Of a DNA stretch of 64,000 bases, positions 1-10,272 are shown piece by piece. A program made the position numbers and the translations under genes. The stretch is from Nephrocerus scutellatus (Eukaryota; Arthropoda; Insecta; Diptera; Pipunculidae): assembly GCA_947095585.1 (NCBI GenBank), contig OX352762.1, positions 50,795,843 to 50,859,842 on the forward strand, written 5' to 3'. Position 1 is the first letter of the stretch. Each line of letters starts with the position of its first letter. Under the pieces are notes generated by a model. The model did not search any database. It saw only the letters and a list, made by a program, of their open reading frames with translations, and was not told the DNA's origin.

Positions 1-95
1 AGCCAGCCAGCCACGTGCACGCGAAGTTAATATAGAGAATTTAAAAAGGAGAAACCCATCCTATTTACAACCTTAGATTTCTTTTATATTATTAA

Positions 96-553
96 ATGAC
101 GGTAGAAGAACCTCACAAAAGGACAGGTCCTTACCAATGTCTAAACTGTCAAGAATTTGGTCATACTAAAGCATACTGCACTTTACCAAGCGTATGTGTA
201 ATTTGTGGAGATAATCACACTGCGAATTAGAGAGGTTGCCCAGTATTCACTCTTATTAAAGCTAAAACCATCCAACATAAAACATATATAACTACATCTT
301 AGCACATTTCAAAACCTGCACTAACACCTACACCTATCATAATTGCACCCCCCAATGAATCAATAGTTCAAACCAGCATGGCAAGTGTACTTAAGGGTAA
401 TCTAACGAAAGTGGTAAATCCTAACATGTCACCTTCTTTCTCCTTAGAAAAGTTCATACACAATATGAACCAATTCATGAATACAACGCAAAACATGATG
501 CAATACTTCTTGAAAAATCAAACGCTGTTGCTACAAGCAATTTTATCTAAACC
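96..553 (+). pseudogene. Jockey ORF1 (gag-like, zinc knuckle) remnant, copy A
   Basis: Translation from the ATG at 96 gives a basic N-terminus and then CQNCQEFGHTKAYC, a C-x2-C-x4-H-x4-C knuckle, followed by a second knuckle start CVICGDNH. In Jockey-clade elements this protein binds element RNA to form the ribonucleoprotein. An in-frame TAG at 228-230 interrupts the second knuckle, and another stop follows near 300. The N-terminal part that normally precedes the knuckles is absent or lies outside the window. The ORF1 tail is rich in Met, Gln and Asn and ends just before the ORF2 start at 554. Confidence 0.8.
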
Positions 554-1757
554 ATGAATACAATTAAATTGTGTCATTGGAATGCTTATGGCCTAAGCCA
601 ACATAAACATGAATTAAAATTTTTCCTTGAAAACAAGCAAATAGATATAATGCTTGTATCAGAAATACACGGTTTTCAAACATCCAGAAAGAAAAGTTTG
701 AAGTGGAACAGCCATCCTAATAAAAAATAGAATTAAACATCACGTTATATCTCCATTGATAGTAACGTAGGAAATATTATTGTAACTGCTATCTACTGTC
801 TTCTAAAATTTAAAGACACGGATCAGAAATTCAGAGACTTTTTTGACAACCTTGGCACGAAGTTAATTGCAGCGGGAGACTTTAATGCAAAACATACTCA
901 TTGGGGCTCGCGTTTAATTACCCCAAAAGGCAGGAATTTATACTCATCTATCTCAAGTCTTTGGAAGTCTTATCTACAGGAAAACCTACCTATTCGCTAA
1001 CGGACCGTAGTAAAATGCCTGACCTTATTGACTTCGGAGTATGCAAGCAATTTAAAATCGAACCATTATATGACCTCTCTTCCGATCACTCCCCCTACAT
1101 AATCACCTTTCTGACTGATCCAAATTATACCACACCAATTACTAGCATTACTAGCAGACATACCAACTGGCTATCTTGAAAGCACATAAGCTCTCACATT
1201 TATGTTCATACTCCGTTAAAAATAGCAGAGATATTAATCATACAGTCGAGACTTTTGAACAACTGTTAATTCAACAAGTCTAAACTCCAATGAAAAATAA
1301 TGTTGAAAAGGGTAGTCAAACACGTGTTACGCGTAGTAAAATTGAGGCTCTCCTGAGGTCGAAAAGGAATATAAGAAGAGAATGGCAGAGACCGAGATCA
1401 CCAAATCTTAAAGAAAAACTTTGAGAATGTACTAAAAAATTGCAAAGACTTCTCAAGCTAAATAATGAGAAGTCCTTCCAAGACTATGTTAAAAACCTCT
1501 CACCTCCTATGAGTTCAGACTATTCTCTGTGGAAAGCTGCTAATGAGTTCAGACTATTCTCTGTGGAAAGCTGCTAAGAACTTAAAACGACCAACTAACG
1601 TTGAAGCACTAATTCGCCTGGAAAACGGTGGCTGGGCTATAAGTGATGCTGAGAAATGTAATGCATTCGCAAAGCATCTACAAAATCGTGGATCATCAAC
1701 TTAAACAGATTCCGAATGCTCTCCCTTTGCAACCGATTCGTTTTAAATTGATAGATT
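554..1757 (+). pseudogene. Jockey ORF2 endonuclease and linker remnant, copy A
   Basis: ORF2 starts at ATG 554 and its first residues (CHWNAYGL) are the N-terminus of an APE-type endonuclease, which nicks target DNA to prime reverse transcription. Later pieces include AAGDFNAKHTHWGS near 870-910 (GDFNAKH core) and SSDHSPY near 1080 (SDH catalytic motif), in different frames. A 34-bp tandem duplication of the GTTCAGACTATTC segment lies at about 1510-1580 and is absent from copy B. Multiple frameshifts and stops make it non-functional. The homology ends at about 1757. Confidence 0.75.
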
Positions 1758-1857
1758 TGTACCGGACCGGAAATATACATGTGTGCAAAATTTCGATAAA
1801 ATCGGGCCATGGGTTAAAAATTTATCAGAAAATCTGACTAGCCAGCCAGCCAGCCAG
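1758..1857. repeat. Junction segment between Jockey copies with (AGCC)n
   Basis: About 80 bp containing ATACATGTGTGCAAAATTTC, unrelated to the Jockey element, followed by an (AGCC)5 microsatellite at about 1840-1860. The ATACATGTGTGCAAA motif also occurs in the tail repeats near 60910 and 61030, so this is a scrap of that dispersed repeat. The window itself opens with AGCCAGCCAGCC, so the same junction probably sits just outside base 1. That implies a longer tandem series. Confidence 0.6.
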
Positions 1858-1942
1858 CCACGTGCACGCGAAGTTAATATAGAGAATTTAAAAAGGAGAA
1901 ACCCATCCTATTTACAACCTTAGATTTCTTTTATATTATTAA

Positions 1943-2416
1943 ATGACGGTAGAAGAACCTCACAAAAGGACAGGTCCTTACCAATGTCTAAACTGTCAAG
2001 AATTTGGTCATACTAAAGCATACTGCACTTTACCAAGCGTATGTGTAATTTGTGGAGATAATCACACTGCGAATTAGAGAGGTTGCCCAGTATTCACTCT
2101 TATTAAAGCTAAAACCATCCAACATAAAACATATATAACCACATCTTAGCACATTTCACAACCTGCACTAACACCTACACCTATCATAATTGCACCCCCC
2201 AATGAATCAATAGTTCAAACCAGCATGGCAAGTGTACTTAAGGGTAATCTAACGAAAGTGGTAAATCCTAACATGTCACCTTCTTTCTCCTTAGAACAAA
2301 TTATTAAAAAGTTCATACACAATATGAACCAATTCATGAATACAACGCAAAACATGATGCAATACTTCTTGAAAAATCAAACGCTGTTGCTACAAGCAAT
2401 TTTATCTAAACCATGA
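1943..2416 (+). pseudogene. Jockey ORF1 (zinc knuckle) remnant, copy B
   Basis: Same protein as in copy A: knuckle CQNCQEFGHTKAYC, then CVICGDNH, then an in-frame TAG at 2075-2077. Downstream of the stop an open stretch (2225-2416) begins MASVLKGNL and carries repeated Asn/Met/Gln residues. The stop shared with copy A dates the nonsense mutation before the duplication. Confidence 0.8.
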
Positions 2417-3340
2417 ATACAATTAAATTGTGTCATTGGAATGCTTATGGCCTAAGCCAACATAAACATGAATTAAAATTTTTCCTTGAAAACAAGCAAA
2501 TAGATATAATGCTTGTATCAGAAATACACGGTTTTCAAACATCCAGAAAGAAAAGTTTGTAGTGGAACAGCCATCCTAATAAAAAATAGAATTAAACATC
2601 ACGTTATATCTCCATTGATAGTAACGTAGGAAATATTATTGTAACTGCTATCTACTGTCTTCTAAAATTTAAAGACACGGATCAGAAATTCAGAGACTTT
2701 TTTGACAACCTTGGCACGAAGTTTATTGCAGCGGGAGACTTTAATGCAAAACATACTCATTGGGGCTCGCGTTTAATTACCCCAAAAGGCAGGAATTTAT
2801 ACTCATCTATCTCAAGTCTTTGGAAGTCTTATCTACAGGAAAACCTACCTATTCGCTAACGGACCGTAGTAAAATGCCTGACCTTATTGACTTCGGAGTA
2901 TGCAAGCAATTTAAAATCGAACCATTATATGACCTGTCTTCCGATCACTCCCCCTACATAATCACCTTTCTGACTGATCCAAATTATACCACACCAATTA
3001 CTAGCATTACTAGCAGACATACCAACTGGCTATCTGGAAAGCACATAAGCTCTCACATTAATGTTAATATTCCGTTAAAAATAGCAGAGATATTAATCAT
3101 ACAGTCGAGACTTTTGAACAACTGTTAATTCAACAACTCTCAACTCCAATGAAAAATAATGTTGAAAAGGGTAGTCAAACACGTGTTACGCGTAGTAAAA
3201 TTGAGGCTCTCCTGAGGTCGAAAAGGAATATAAGAAGAGAATGGCAGAGTCCGAGATCACCAAATCTTAAAGAAAAACTTTGAGAATGTACTAAAAAATT
3301 GCAAAGACTTCTCAAGCTATTCAGACTATTCTCTGTGGAA
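2413..3340 (+). pseudogene. Jockey ORF2 endonuclease remnant, copy B
   Basis: ORF2 again starts CHWNAYGL just after ORF1, with the ORF1 stop overlapping the ORF2 start region. The GDFNAKH motif is near 2735-2755, and DLIDFGV with SSDHSPYIITF follows at about 2880-2970, so the endonuclease residues N, D and SDH are recognisable. Stops and frame changes occur near 2560-2590 and again after 3125. Copy B lacks the 34-bp duplication of copy A and about 70 bp of the linker. Confidence 0.75.
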
Positions 3341-4785
3341 AGCTGCTAAGAACTTAAAACGACCAACTAACGTTGAAGCACTAATTCGCCTGGAAAACGG
3401 TGGCTGGGCTATAAGTGATGCTGAGAAATGTAATGCATTCGCAAAGCATCTACAAAATCGTGGATCATCAACTTAAACAGATTCCGAATGCCCTCCCTTT
3501 GCAACCGATTCGTTTTAAATTGATAGATTTGTACTCTGCCATAAAAAGTGATTTAAACCCAAACAAATCACCAGGTAACGACAAAATCACAGGTAAAATG
3601 ATTAAGGAGTTGCCCCAAATAGCAGTCAGACATATATTACACACATATAATGGAATCTTACGCACTGACTATTACCCAAAAAGGTGGAAACTTTCCCAAA
3701 TTATAATGATACCCAAACCTGGCAAGGACCGGCCCATAGTTTCCTCATGCAGGCCGATCAGCTTATTATCAATTTTATCGAAGCTATTCAAAAGTTGTAA
3801 ATATCAAAAATCCAAACAATTGTAGAGAGCACTAATATTATACCCGAACATCAATTTGGGTTAAGAAAAAAACATGGAACAATTGAACAAGTTCACCGAC
3901 TAGTCTCGCACATAAAGAACGCGTACGTAGAAAAATCATTCTGCTCTGCTGTATTCCTAGATGTTGCTCAAGCATTCGACAAGTCTGGCATGAAGGCCTT
4001 GTATACAAAATTCAAAAGCTACTCCCATCAATCTTACATACCATTCTAAAAAGCTACTTGGAAAATCGTAAGTTTATCATAAAATATGCTGGCGTTCCAC
4101 AAAGCAGCGTCCTGGGTCCGTTCCTTTACTGCTCTACACTTCGGATTTACCTACGTGCGACAACGTTTTTACTTGAACATTTGTAGATGACACAGCTTTT
4201 TTATGTTTAAGCAAGAATCCGGAAACTGCCTCAGAAAACTTAAGCTATCATCTCAAAAAGGTCGAAAAATGGGTATTAACATGAAGAATAAAAATAAATG
4301 AAACCAAATGTACCCACATAACATTTACCTTATATAAGACCAGCTGCACATCACCAATGCTAAATGGTCCTCCAATCACTCAACTAACTGACGTCAGCTA
4401 TCAAGGCTTCCACTTTGGTAGAAGATTAACGTGGAAAACGCACATAGAGGCGAAAAAAAACCAAACAAAAATAAATGCTGCTAAAATGTATTGGCTTATA
4501 GGTAAAACGTCGCAACTAAGCCTGGATTGTAAAGTATTACTCTATATGTCAGTCCTAAAACCAATTTGGTCTCACGGTATTCGACTATGGGATAATTCTG
4601 CTTCTTCAAACGTGGACAAAATACAACGCGTAAAATCAACAATCCTAAGAAAGATAACTGGAGCACCGTGGTTTGTAAATAACGCCATCATCCACAGAGA
4701 CCTTGAAGTTTCCAATATCCAGGAAGAAATTTCATCACCATGTGTTCGCTATTCTAAGCGATTAAGAAGATATCCCAACGCTTAA
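3341..4785 (+). pseudogene. Jockey ORF2 reverse transcriptase and C-terminal region, copy B
   Basis: The RT fingers are readable at about 3530-3800: NPNKSPGNDKITGKMIKEL, then IIMIPKPGKDRP and CRPISLLSILSKLF, which is the standard order for Jockey RTs. The palm follows in broken frames (FLDVAQAFDK near 3955; AGVPQ-like near 4090). The catalytic box is degraded (FVDDTA-like, near 4180-4195). The open stretch 4357-4785 encodes the C-terminal region, with SYQGFHFGRRLTWKTHI, KMYWLIG and PIWSHGIRLWD. There are several frameshifts, so it cannot make a working enzyme. Confidence 0.85.
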
Positions 4786-4950
4786 GCAACTAACTTGCTC
4801 AACCATCGCTATTCTAAGCGTTTAAAACGTAAAGATACCCAAAATATAGGGATAACTTAGTACTCCCCCACTGATTGATAAAATCAATCAAAAAATTAAC
4901 TTAATTTAAAACTAATTTTTAAGATGCATACATATGTACTTCAAACTTAA

Positions 4951-6288
4951 TCTATATATATAAAGTAGAGAATTTATTTGTATATTTGTATATATACTTG
5001 TGCCTAACTAGCTCTGGAACGCCTTGACCAATTTCAACCAAACTTGGTTTACTTATTAGTTACTATGTGGAATCAAACATAGTGGTGGGGGGTAGTAGGT
5101 TTTTGGCTGGGGGAGGCATGGCAGGCGATTTTATGGTCGGACCCAACGTTTTCGGTATCACCGAGACGAATAATGTTGGTAGTACACTCCTATGGGTGAG
5201 TTATATTCCCGCAGGGTGGGGGAGGGGGCTGTTCGATATTAGAGTTGATTCTATGGTTTTCGGGGTCGCTGAGTTGAATGGTGATGGTAAGACAGCTCTA
5301 GGGGGATGGGGTCAATAACTGATGGTGGGGGTGGGGGGGGTCTGTTCGATATTAGAGTTGATTCTATGGTTTTCGGGGTCACTGAGTTGAATGGTGATGG
5401 TAAGACAGCTCTAGGAGGATGGGGTCAATAACTGATGGTGTGGGTGGGGGGGGGTGACCGATATTAGTGTCCATTCTATGGTTTTTGGGGTCCTTGAGTT
5501 GAATGGTGATGGTAAGACAGGTCTAGGGGGATGAGATCGATAACGGTGGGGGGGGGGTTACCGATATTAGTGTCGATTCTAAGGTTTTCGGGGTCGCTGA
5601 GTTGAACGGTGATGGTAAGACAGCTCTAGGCGGATGGGGTCGATCATTGAGGGGGGGTGACCGATATTAGTGTCGATTCTATGGTTTTCGGGTTCGCTGA
5701 GTTGAATGGATATAGTAAGACAGCTTTATGGGTATGGGATCGATAACGGTGGGGAGAGGGTGACCGATATTAGTGTCGATCCCATAGTTTTCGGGGTCGC
5801 TGAGATAATAGTGGTGTATAGAATGGTACTCGGCGACCATTTAGCGACGAATTTGGGGCTGAGGACATTGTCGCCACTACTTAAAATTGGAAAAGGTAGA
5901 TTAGTAGCCGTGTTTTATGGATATTTCGACGGTCGGACAGTTTATTAAGAACTGCGGAGTATAGATTTGAGATTGCCATGCTTTTCCCACGGACAACTTT
6001 ATTTTGCTTGCTCTGGGTTGGGTTGACCTAAGAATTTATTTATTCCTGCTCTTGAAGGTGAAACTAAAAACATTGTAGGCATACAACCAAGATTTGTTAT
6101 AATTAATTTTATGTATGTTTATTTAATTTTATTTTATAATTTGAATACTATAGCTATAATTTCAAATATATTGTTATTAATAAAAACTAAAATTTTACCT
6201 TATAGATTGATATCATTCTTTTTTCTACCCCTGCCTAATAGAAGATTGGGATGAATAAATACCTGGGCAACGCCGGGTAATCAGCTAG
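4951..6288 (+). mobile_element. Non-autonomous Helitron
   Basis: The 5' end is TCTATATATATAAAG and the 3' end is CTAG (6285-6288), preceded by a short GC hairpin CCTGGGCAACGCCGGG at 6262-6277 with eight bases between hairpin and CTAG. It sits between A (4950) and T (6289). TC at the 5' end, a hairpin plus CTRR at the 3' end and insertion between A and T are the hallmarks of Helitrons, which move by rolling-circle replication without target duplication. It is 1338 bp long and has no Rep/helicase gene, so it would depend on another element. Its middle is a G-rich minisatellite. Confidence 0.85.
5087..5830 (+). repeat. G-rich minisatellite inside the Helitron, about 100-113 bp unit
   Basis: Six to seven imperfect copies of a unit containing CGATATTAG, TTCTATGGTTTTCGGGGTC, GAATGGTGATGGTAAGACAG and a run of G. 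The CGATATTAG anchor recurs near 5235, 5348, 5460, 5563, 5663 and 5766, giving spacings of 113, 112, 103, 100 and 103 bp. Length differences come mainly from the G runs. Open frames across it arise from the repeat and I do not regard them as genes. Confidence 0.85.
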
Positions 6289-6359
6289 TATTATTATATT
6301 TGGTGGGCTGAAAAGCCTTGTGCACTGAGACCTAGAGATCTATTGTGCATCCCAGATGT

Positions 6360-6701
6360 TTACCACTTAATGTGGTGGCTAAGTTCCTTGATGAAGTGCA
6401 TGATGTCCACCAGGTCGATTGATCCGGCAGTCTGCATTTGAACTGTATTAGCCTTGAGGTACTTTAGTCTCTTCCGGGTGAGGGCAACACAGATGCAGAG
6501 TATATGTTCTGGTGTTTCTTTGGCCTCGTTGCAGAAACGGCATGCATCCGTTTGGGTTTTTCCCATTTTCATTAGGTGGCTGTAGAATGGGCCATGTCCC
6601 GTCATGTACCAGACCAGGGATCTGAGTGCATGGCGGTTTAGCTTTAGTGCTTTGTCTATGTGATTTATTTTGTAATTCATAAGCTTTTTTGTTTGTCTCA
6701 T
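6360..6701 (-). pseudogene. Loa ORF2 C-terminal zinc-finger-like tail
   Basis: The final 113 residues contain LVWYMTGHGPFYSHL, then CRFCNEAKETPEHILCIC, a C-x2-C...H...C cluster found after RNase H in Loa, R1 and I-type elements and thought to bind nucleic acid. The frame ends in TAA at 6360, about 70 bp before the element's AATAATA-like 3' end. This fixes the orientation and the end of the element. Confidence 0.75.
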
Positions 6702-6774
6702 CCCAGAGGATGATTCCCATTCAGCTTCGATGGTGTTGTTTGGCCACTCCTTAATCTTGTTCTTGAGGTGGCTT

Positions 6775-7317
6775 TTAGAAAAGGCAATGCTTGGTTCGGG
6801 GCCGTTGAAAATTTCCTCTGCGCCTTCCCTTGCGAAGAGGTCTGATGCCTCGTTCCCTTCGATGCGAATGACCGGGAGACCACATTAGGGTGATCTTGTT
6901 TGTTTTAGCCAGTTCGTTTAGGTGGCAGTAGTAGCTCCACGTTGTTTTAGAGTTAAATACTGGGCCTTTTAATGCAAATAGTGCGGCCTGGCTATCTGAG
7001 ATCATGTAAATCTCGGTTCTACTGTATCTTCTTTTGATAAATTCTAGGGTACATGCTTCCAGTGCTGCTGTTTCTGCCTGAAAGACGGTTGGGGATTTTC
7101 CAAGGGGTATTCTTAGTGCGGATCTAGGTCCAAATACTCCTGCTCCTGTTCCAGTTTTAGTTTTAGATCCATCTGTGTACCAGATAGATGCATGGTGGGT
7201 AAGATTATTTATGATATTCTCAACTTGATTCCGTTCCGGTAATCTTATCATGAAGTTCCTTTGGAAATGAGTTGTTTTCATCATTGAGTCTGATTGTAGG
7301 ACAATTGCTTCCTCCAA
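6775..7317 (-). pseudogene. Loa ORF2 RNase H domain
   Basis: The 180-residue stretch contains WYTDGSKTKTGTGAGVFGP (first catalytic Asp), QAETAALEAC (catalytic Glu), YMISDSQAALFAL (second catalytic Asp) and MWSPGHS (the His region). This is the usual DEDD/H layout of LINE RNase H, which removes the RNA strand during reverse transcription. After MWSPGHS the frame shifts near 6880 into a continuation with NEASDLFA. Confidence 0.85.
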
Positions 7318-7698
7318 GTTGATTTTGGAGATGATGCTTGTATGCCCTTGTCTATTTGTTTTGATTTGTTTAACTACGTTCAGTATAATTAGTCTTAAGC
7401 CAGCTTCACTTTTGATGTGAACGTGAAGTGGCGAAAGTCCTAGTAGCTTTTCAAGAGGTGCCGTTGAGCAGGTCTTTATAGCGCCTGTTGCACTTAGACA
7501 GATTAGTCTTTGGATTTTGTTTAGTTTTGAGCGTGTTTACGATTGCTCTGTTTTTGGCCACCAAATCAGGGCTGCGTAGGTGAGCCTATGTCTTATGATG
7601 CTCTGGTATAGCCAAATTGTCATTTGTGGGTTTATTCTTCACGTTTTATTAAACATTCTTTGGCAAATAAAGTATGCGTTATTTGCCTTGTTGGTGAT

Positions 7699-9312
7699 TT
7701 ACTTCATGTGGGAGTTCCATGTAAGTTTTTGGTCAAACATTTGGTATTTGGCTTCAGGCGTTATTCGGAGGATTTTGCCTTGGAAACTTAGTGTTGGAAG
7801 AGTTAGTCTTCTTTTTCTTGTTAAAACAGTGCAGACTACCTTGTCTGGGTTTATACTAAGGTTTACCTCTTTGCAACATTCGTTTGTTAAATTGAGAGCA
7901 AACTTCATACGTTCAGATATCGTGCTCTCGTATTTACCGCGAACCATTAAGACTAGGTCGTCCGCATGTTTGAGATTAGGTTGGTTTTAAGCCGACTAGT
8001 AACTGATCCATTACTAGCAGCCACAAGAGAGGTGATAGGACACCACCTTGTGGACATCCTCTAATTGCCGCTACTGTAACGGTTTCATCACTAAACGAGG
8101 CTTGAATCTTCCTACCTTTTAGCATGCTCATGACCCATCCTATGGTTGGGGAGTCTATTCCCCTGCTTCTTGCTTGTGTTTGAATTATTTCGAAGCCAGT
8201 GTTGTCAAAAGCGCCTTGTATATCAATGAAGGCGCACATTAACATTTCTTTGCTTCGAAGAGTGTCTTCGATTTCTGTCAGCTCATGTAAAGCTGTTTCG
8301 GTTGATTTGCCAGTCTGATAAGCATGTTGACTTGGATTCAGAGGGTTTTGTTGGAGTATGTTAGTTCTTATATGGTGTCCTAGTAACTTCTCCATGGCTT
8401 TAAGTATAAATGATGTGAGGCTAATTGGCCTGTAAGACCTGGTATCCTCGGGGGCTTTCTTCCCTATCTTTGGTAAGAAAATCACTCGCACTTCTCTCCA
8501 GCACCTTGGAACGTATTCTAGGCTGTAGCTGGCTTTGTAGAGTTTCAAGAGTAGTGATTCTATAAGGTTAAGGCTACGTTGCAGGAGAATTGGGAATACA
8601 CCATCTCCTCCAGGGGACTTGTATGGGCCGAAAGAGTTCACTGCCCAGCGAACTCCCTCAGTTGTAAAGATGTTATTTGAGCGCCTATAGGCCTCGATGG
8701 GGATGAAGTGTGGGTATGAGTTTGTAGCGCATCGAACATATCCACGAAAAGGTTAACGAACAAACCACACCAATTACAATCGTGGAGATTCAGTGGGGAA
8801 AATAAAACAACAACGCCTCACACAAATAATAGACGGAGGCGTTGTTGAAAAGCAAAGAGAGAATGTTAATTTTTCACATTATCACAAAAGTTGTAGTTGC
8901 GACACCAAGTCACTCCATTCCACAAAGTGTCAAACCGTGAAGCCAAATTTTATATACAGTCGGAAATAAACTTAAATAGATTAAATATCGTCAGTGAGTT
9001 TTCATTTATTTCTTTTCGATGTCGCAGCAACAATAAGTTAATGTCCTCGTTTTCTTCTTGATTACCTAGCATTAAGCAGTTAGGGAAATGACTTTGTGCT
9101 AAGCATTCAAGAGTTTCTAGTCTTGTTGTAGTCAGTTCGCCGTTAGGTTTTTTGACTGATCCGAGTGGATTAGTATGGTCTATGGAGAGGGCTTTGTGTA
9201 GCCGGCATGCTGTTGGAAGTTTGTCTATGCTTTCACAAAACTCCCTCCAGCTTTTTCTTTTGCTGTTCCTTAGAGCAGCGTTATATTTGGTAAGGGAGGT
9301 TCGATACAGCAC
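7699..9312 (-). pseudogene. Loa ORF2 linker and reverse transcriptase
   Basis: The linker (9312-8950) contains KRKSWREFCESIDKLP. The RT core (8641-7976) begins NSFGPYKSPGGDGVFP and continues VIFLPKIGKK, SYRPISLTSFILKAMEKLL, CAFIDIQGAFDNT (first catalytic Asp) and GCPQGGVLSPLLW. A one-base frameshift near 7980 precedes the second catalytic motif, which reads HADDLVLMV instead of YADD. The thumb follows (NPDKVVCTVLTRKR, ending near 7699). Downstream frames are broken up to the RNase H. Confidence 0.85.
8735..8960. other. Possible small insertion with a 12-bp inverted repeat in the Loa ORF2 linker
   Basis: Between the linker coding part (ends 8950) and the RT start (frame readable to about 8735) lies about 225 bp with no recognisable ORF2 sequence. 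It holds a perfect 12-bp inverted repeat, CAACAACGCCTC at 8808-8819 and GAGGCGTTGTTG at 8836-8847. It could be a small insertion or simply a badly decayed part of ORF2. No target duplication was found. Confidence 0.4.
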
Positions 9313-9525
9313 CCAGTTATTTGTTCGTTTGGCCCTGTTGAAAAGTTTTCGGACTTTTCTTTTCTTGACCTCGAGATCGTGGTTCCACCATGGAACATCC
9401 CTTGTGCCTTTGATTTGGATAGCGGGACAGCTTGTATAGTAGGCATCTAACTATAATTGCCTCGGTTAGATCGCTCGCAGAATTGTCTAAATCGACAATC
9501 GAGTTAATGCGGGTACTAATACCTG

Positions 9526-10272
9526 TTAAGTTGAATTGCAGTTTATCTTGAAAGATCTGTCATTCAATCTATTTGGGGGTTCTAATTGAACCCTGTTGGG
9601 AGTTTTTATGTCAAATCTAATGTACATGTGGTCGGAGAATGATACATCCTTCATGACATGCCAGTTGTAAATCGCACTGGCCGTACTCTTGTCTGACAGA
9701 GTAAGGTCTAGTACTTCCCTCCTGATGGCGTTCATGAAGGTTGCGTCATTTCCCACGTTGTTAATTATATTCTCAGATAGGCAGAAGTTTAAGAGTGACT
9801 CACCTCTTGTGTTGGTGTCGGAGCTTCCACAGACTGTGTGGTGTGAATTCGCATCGCAGCCGATCACATATCTCTGCTTATGAGCTGAGCAGTAAGCTAA
9901 GAAGCTCTGTGTTGTTGCCGGTGGGGGTTCATCTTCATCTCCGGGGAAGTTGGCAGCGGCTATGTTTAGAGTGCCCTTGCTTCTGTTGGTTTTCTCTATC
10001 TCTAGGGAGATCGCGGTTATGTCTCTGGAAATACATTGATTTATAGAAAAGATATTGAAAGTGTGGCTACATAGGATTGCTGTCCTTGGTCCCTTGACAC
10101 CCTTGCTATAGATCAACTTACCTAATTTACTAGGGAATCCCTGAATTTTTCCTTTGTTGGTCAATGGCTCTTGAATAAGAGCCATGTCCCAGTTGTTTGC
10201 CACAAAAAGGAGGCAAAGATTGGCAGTGGCTGCCTTGGACCTATGCAGGTTTATTTGCTCGCATTTCAACAT
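9526..10272 (-). pseudogene. Loa ORF2 endonuclease domain
   Basis: A 248-residue open stretch starting MLKCEQINLHRSKAAT. APE-endonuclease landmarks are in order: ALIQEP (catalytic Glu) at about residues 35-40, IGCDANSHHTVCGSS at about 137-151, RGESLLNFC, LDLTLS, and SFSDHMYIRFD near residue 217 with the SDH motif. This domain nicks the target strand. The key residues look intact, although Cys replaces the usual Trp after HTV. The frame stops at 9526, before the linker to the RT. Confidence 0.85.

Larger units (their letters stand above)
1..1757 (+). mobile_element. Jockey-clade non-LTR retrotransposon, copy A (partial)
   Basis: This is the 5' and middle part of a LINE: an ORF1 with gag-type zinc knuckles is followed by an ORF2 endonuclease region. 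It runs into the window edge at base 1 and breaks off near 1757, before most of the reverse transcriptase. The same sequence starts again at about 1858, with the same stop codon in ORF1. The pair therefore looks like a segmental duplication of an already dead element, not two separate insertions. The Jockey assignment rests on the zinc-knuckle arrangement and on the RT and C-terminal sequence in copy B. Confidence 0.85.
1858..4950 (+). mobile_element. Jockey-clade non-LTR retrotransposon, copy B
   Basis: This is a longer copy of the element at 1-1757, offset by about 1.85 kb, with ORF1, endonuclease, reverse transcriptase and a C-terminal region followed by an AT-rich 3' UTR. Compared with copy A it has 12 extra bases near 2297 and lacks a stretch near 3320. 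The 3' end cannot be fixed because the Helitron at 4951 begins in the AT-rich tail. ORF1 carries the same TAG (2075-2077) as copy A. Confidence 0.85.

Noticed and set aside
5067..5948. Gly/Val-rich open frames in the 5.0-5.9 kb region
   Set aside because: They follow the period of the Helitron minisatellite and have no recognisable domain; they are a by-product of the repeat.
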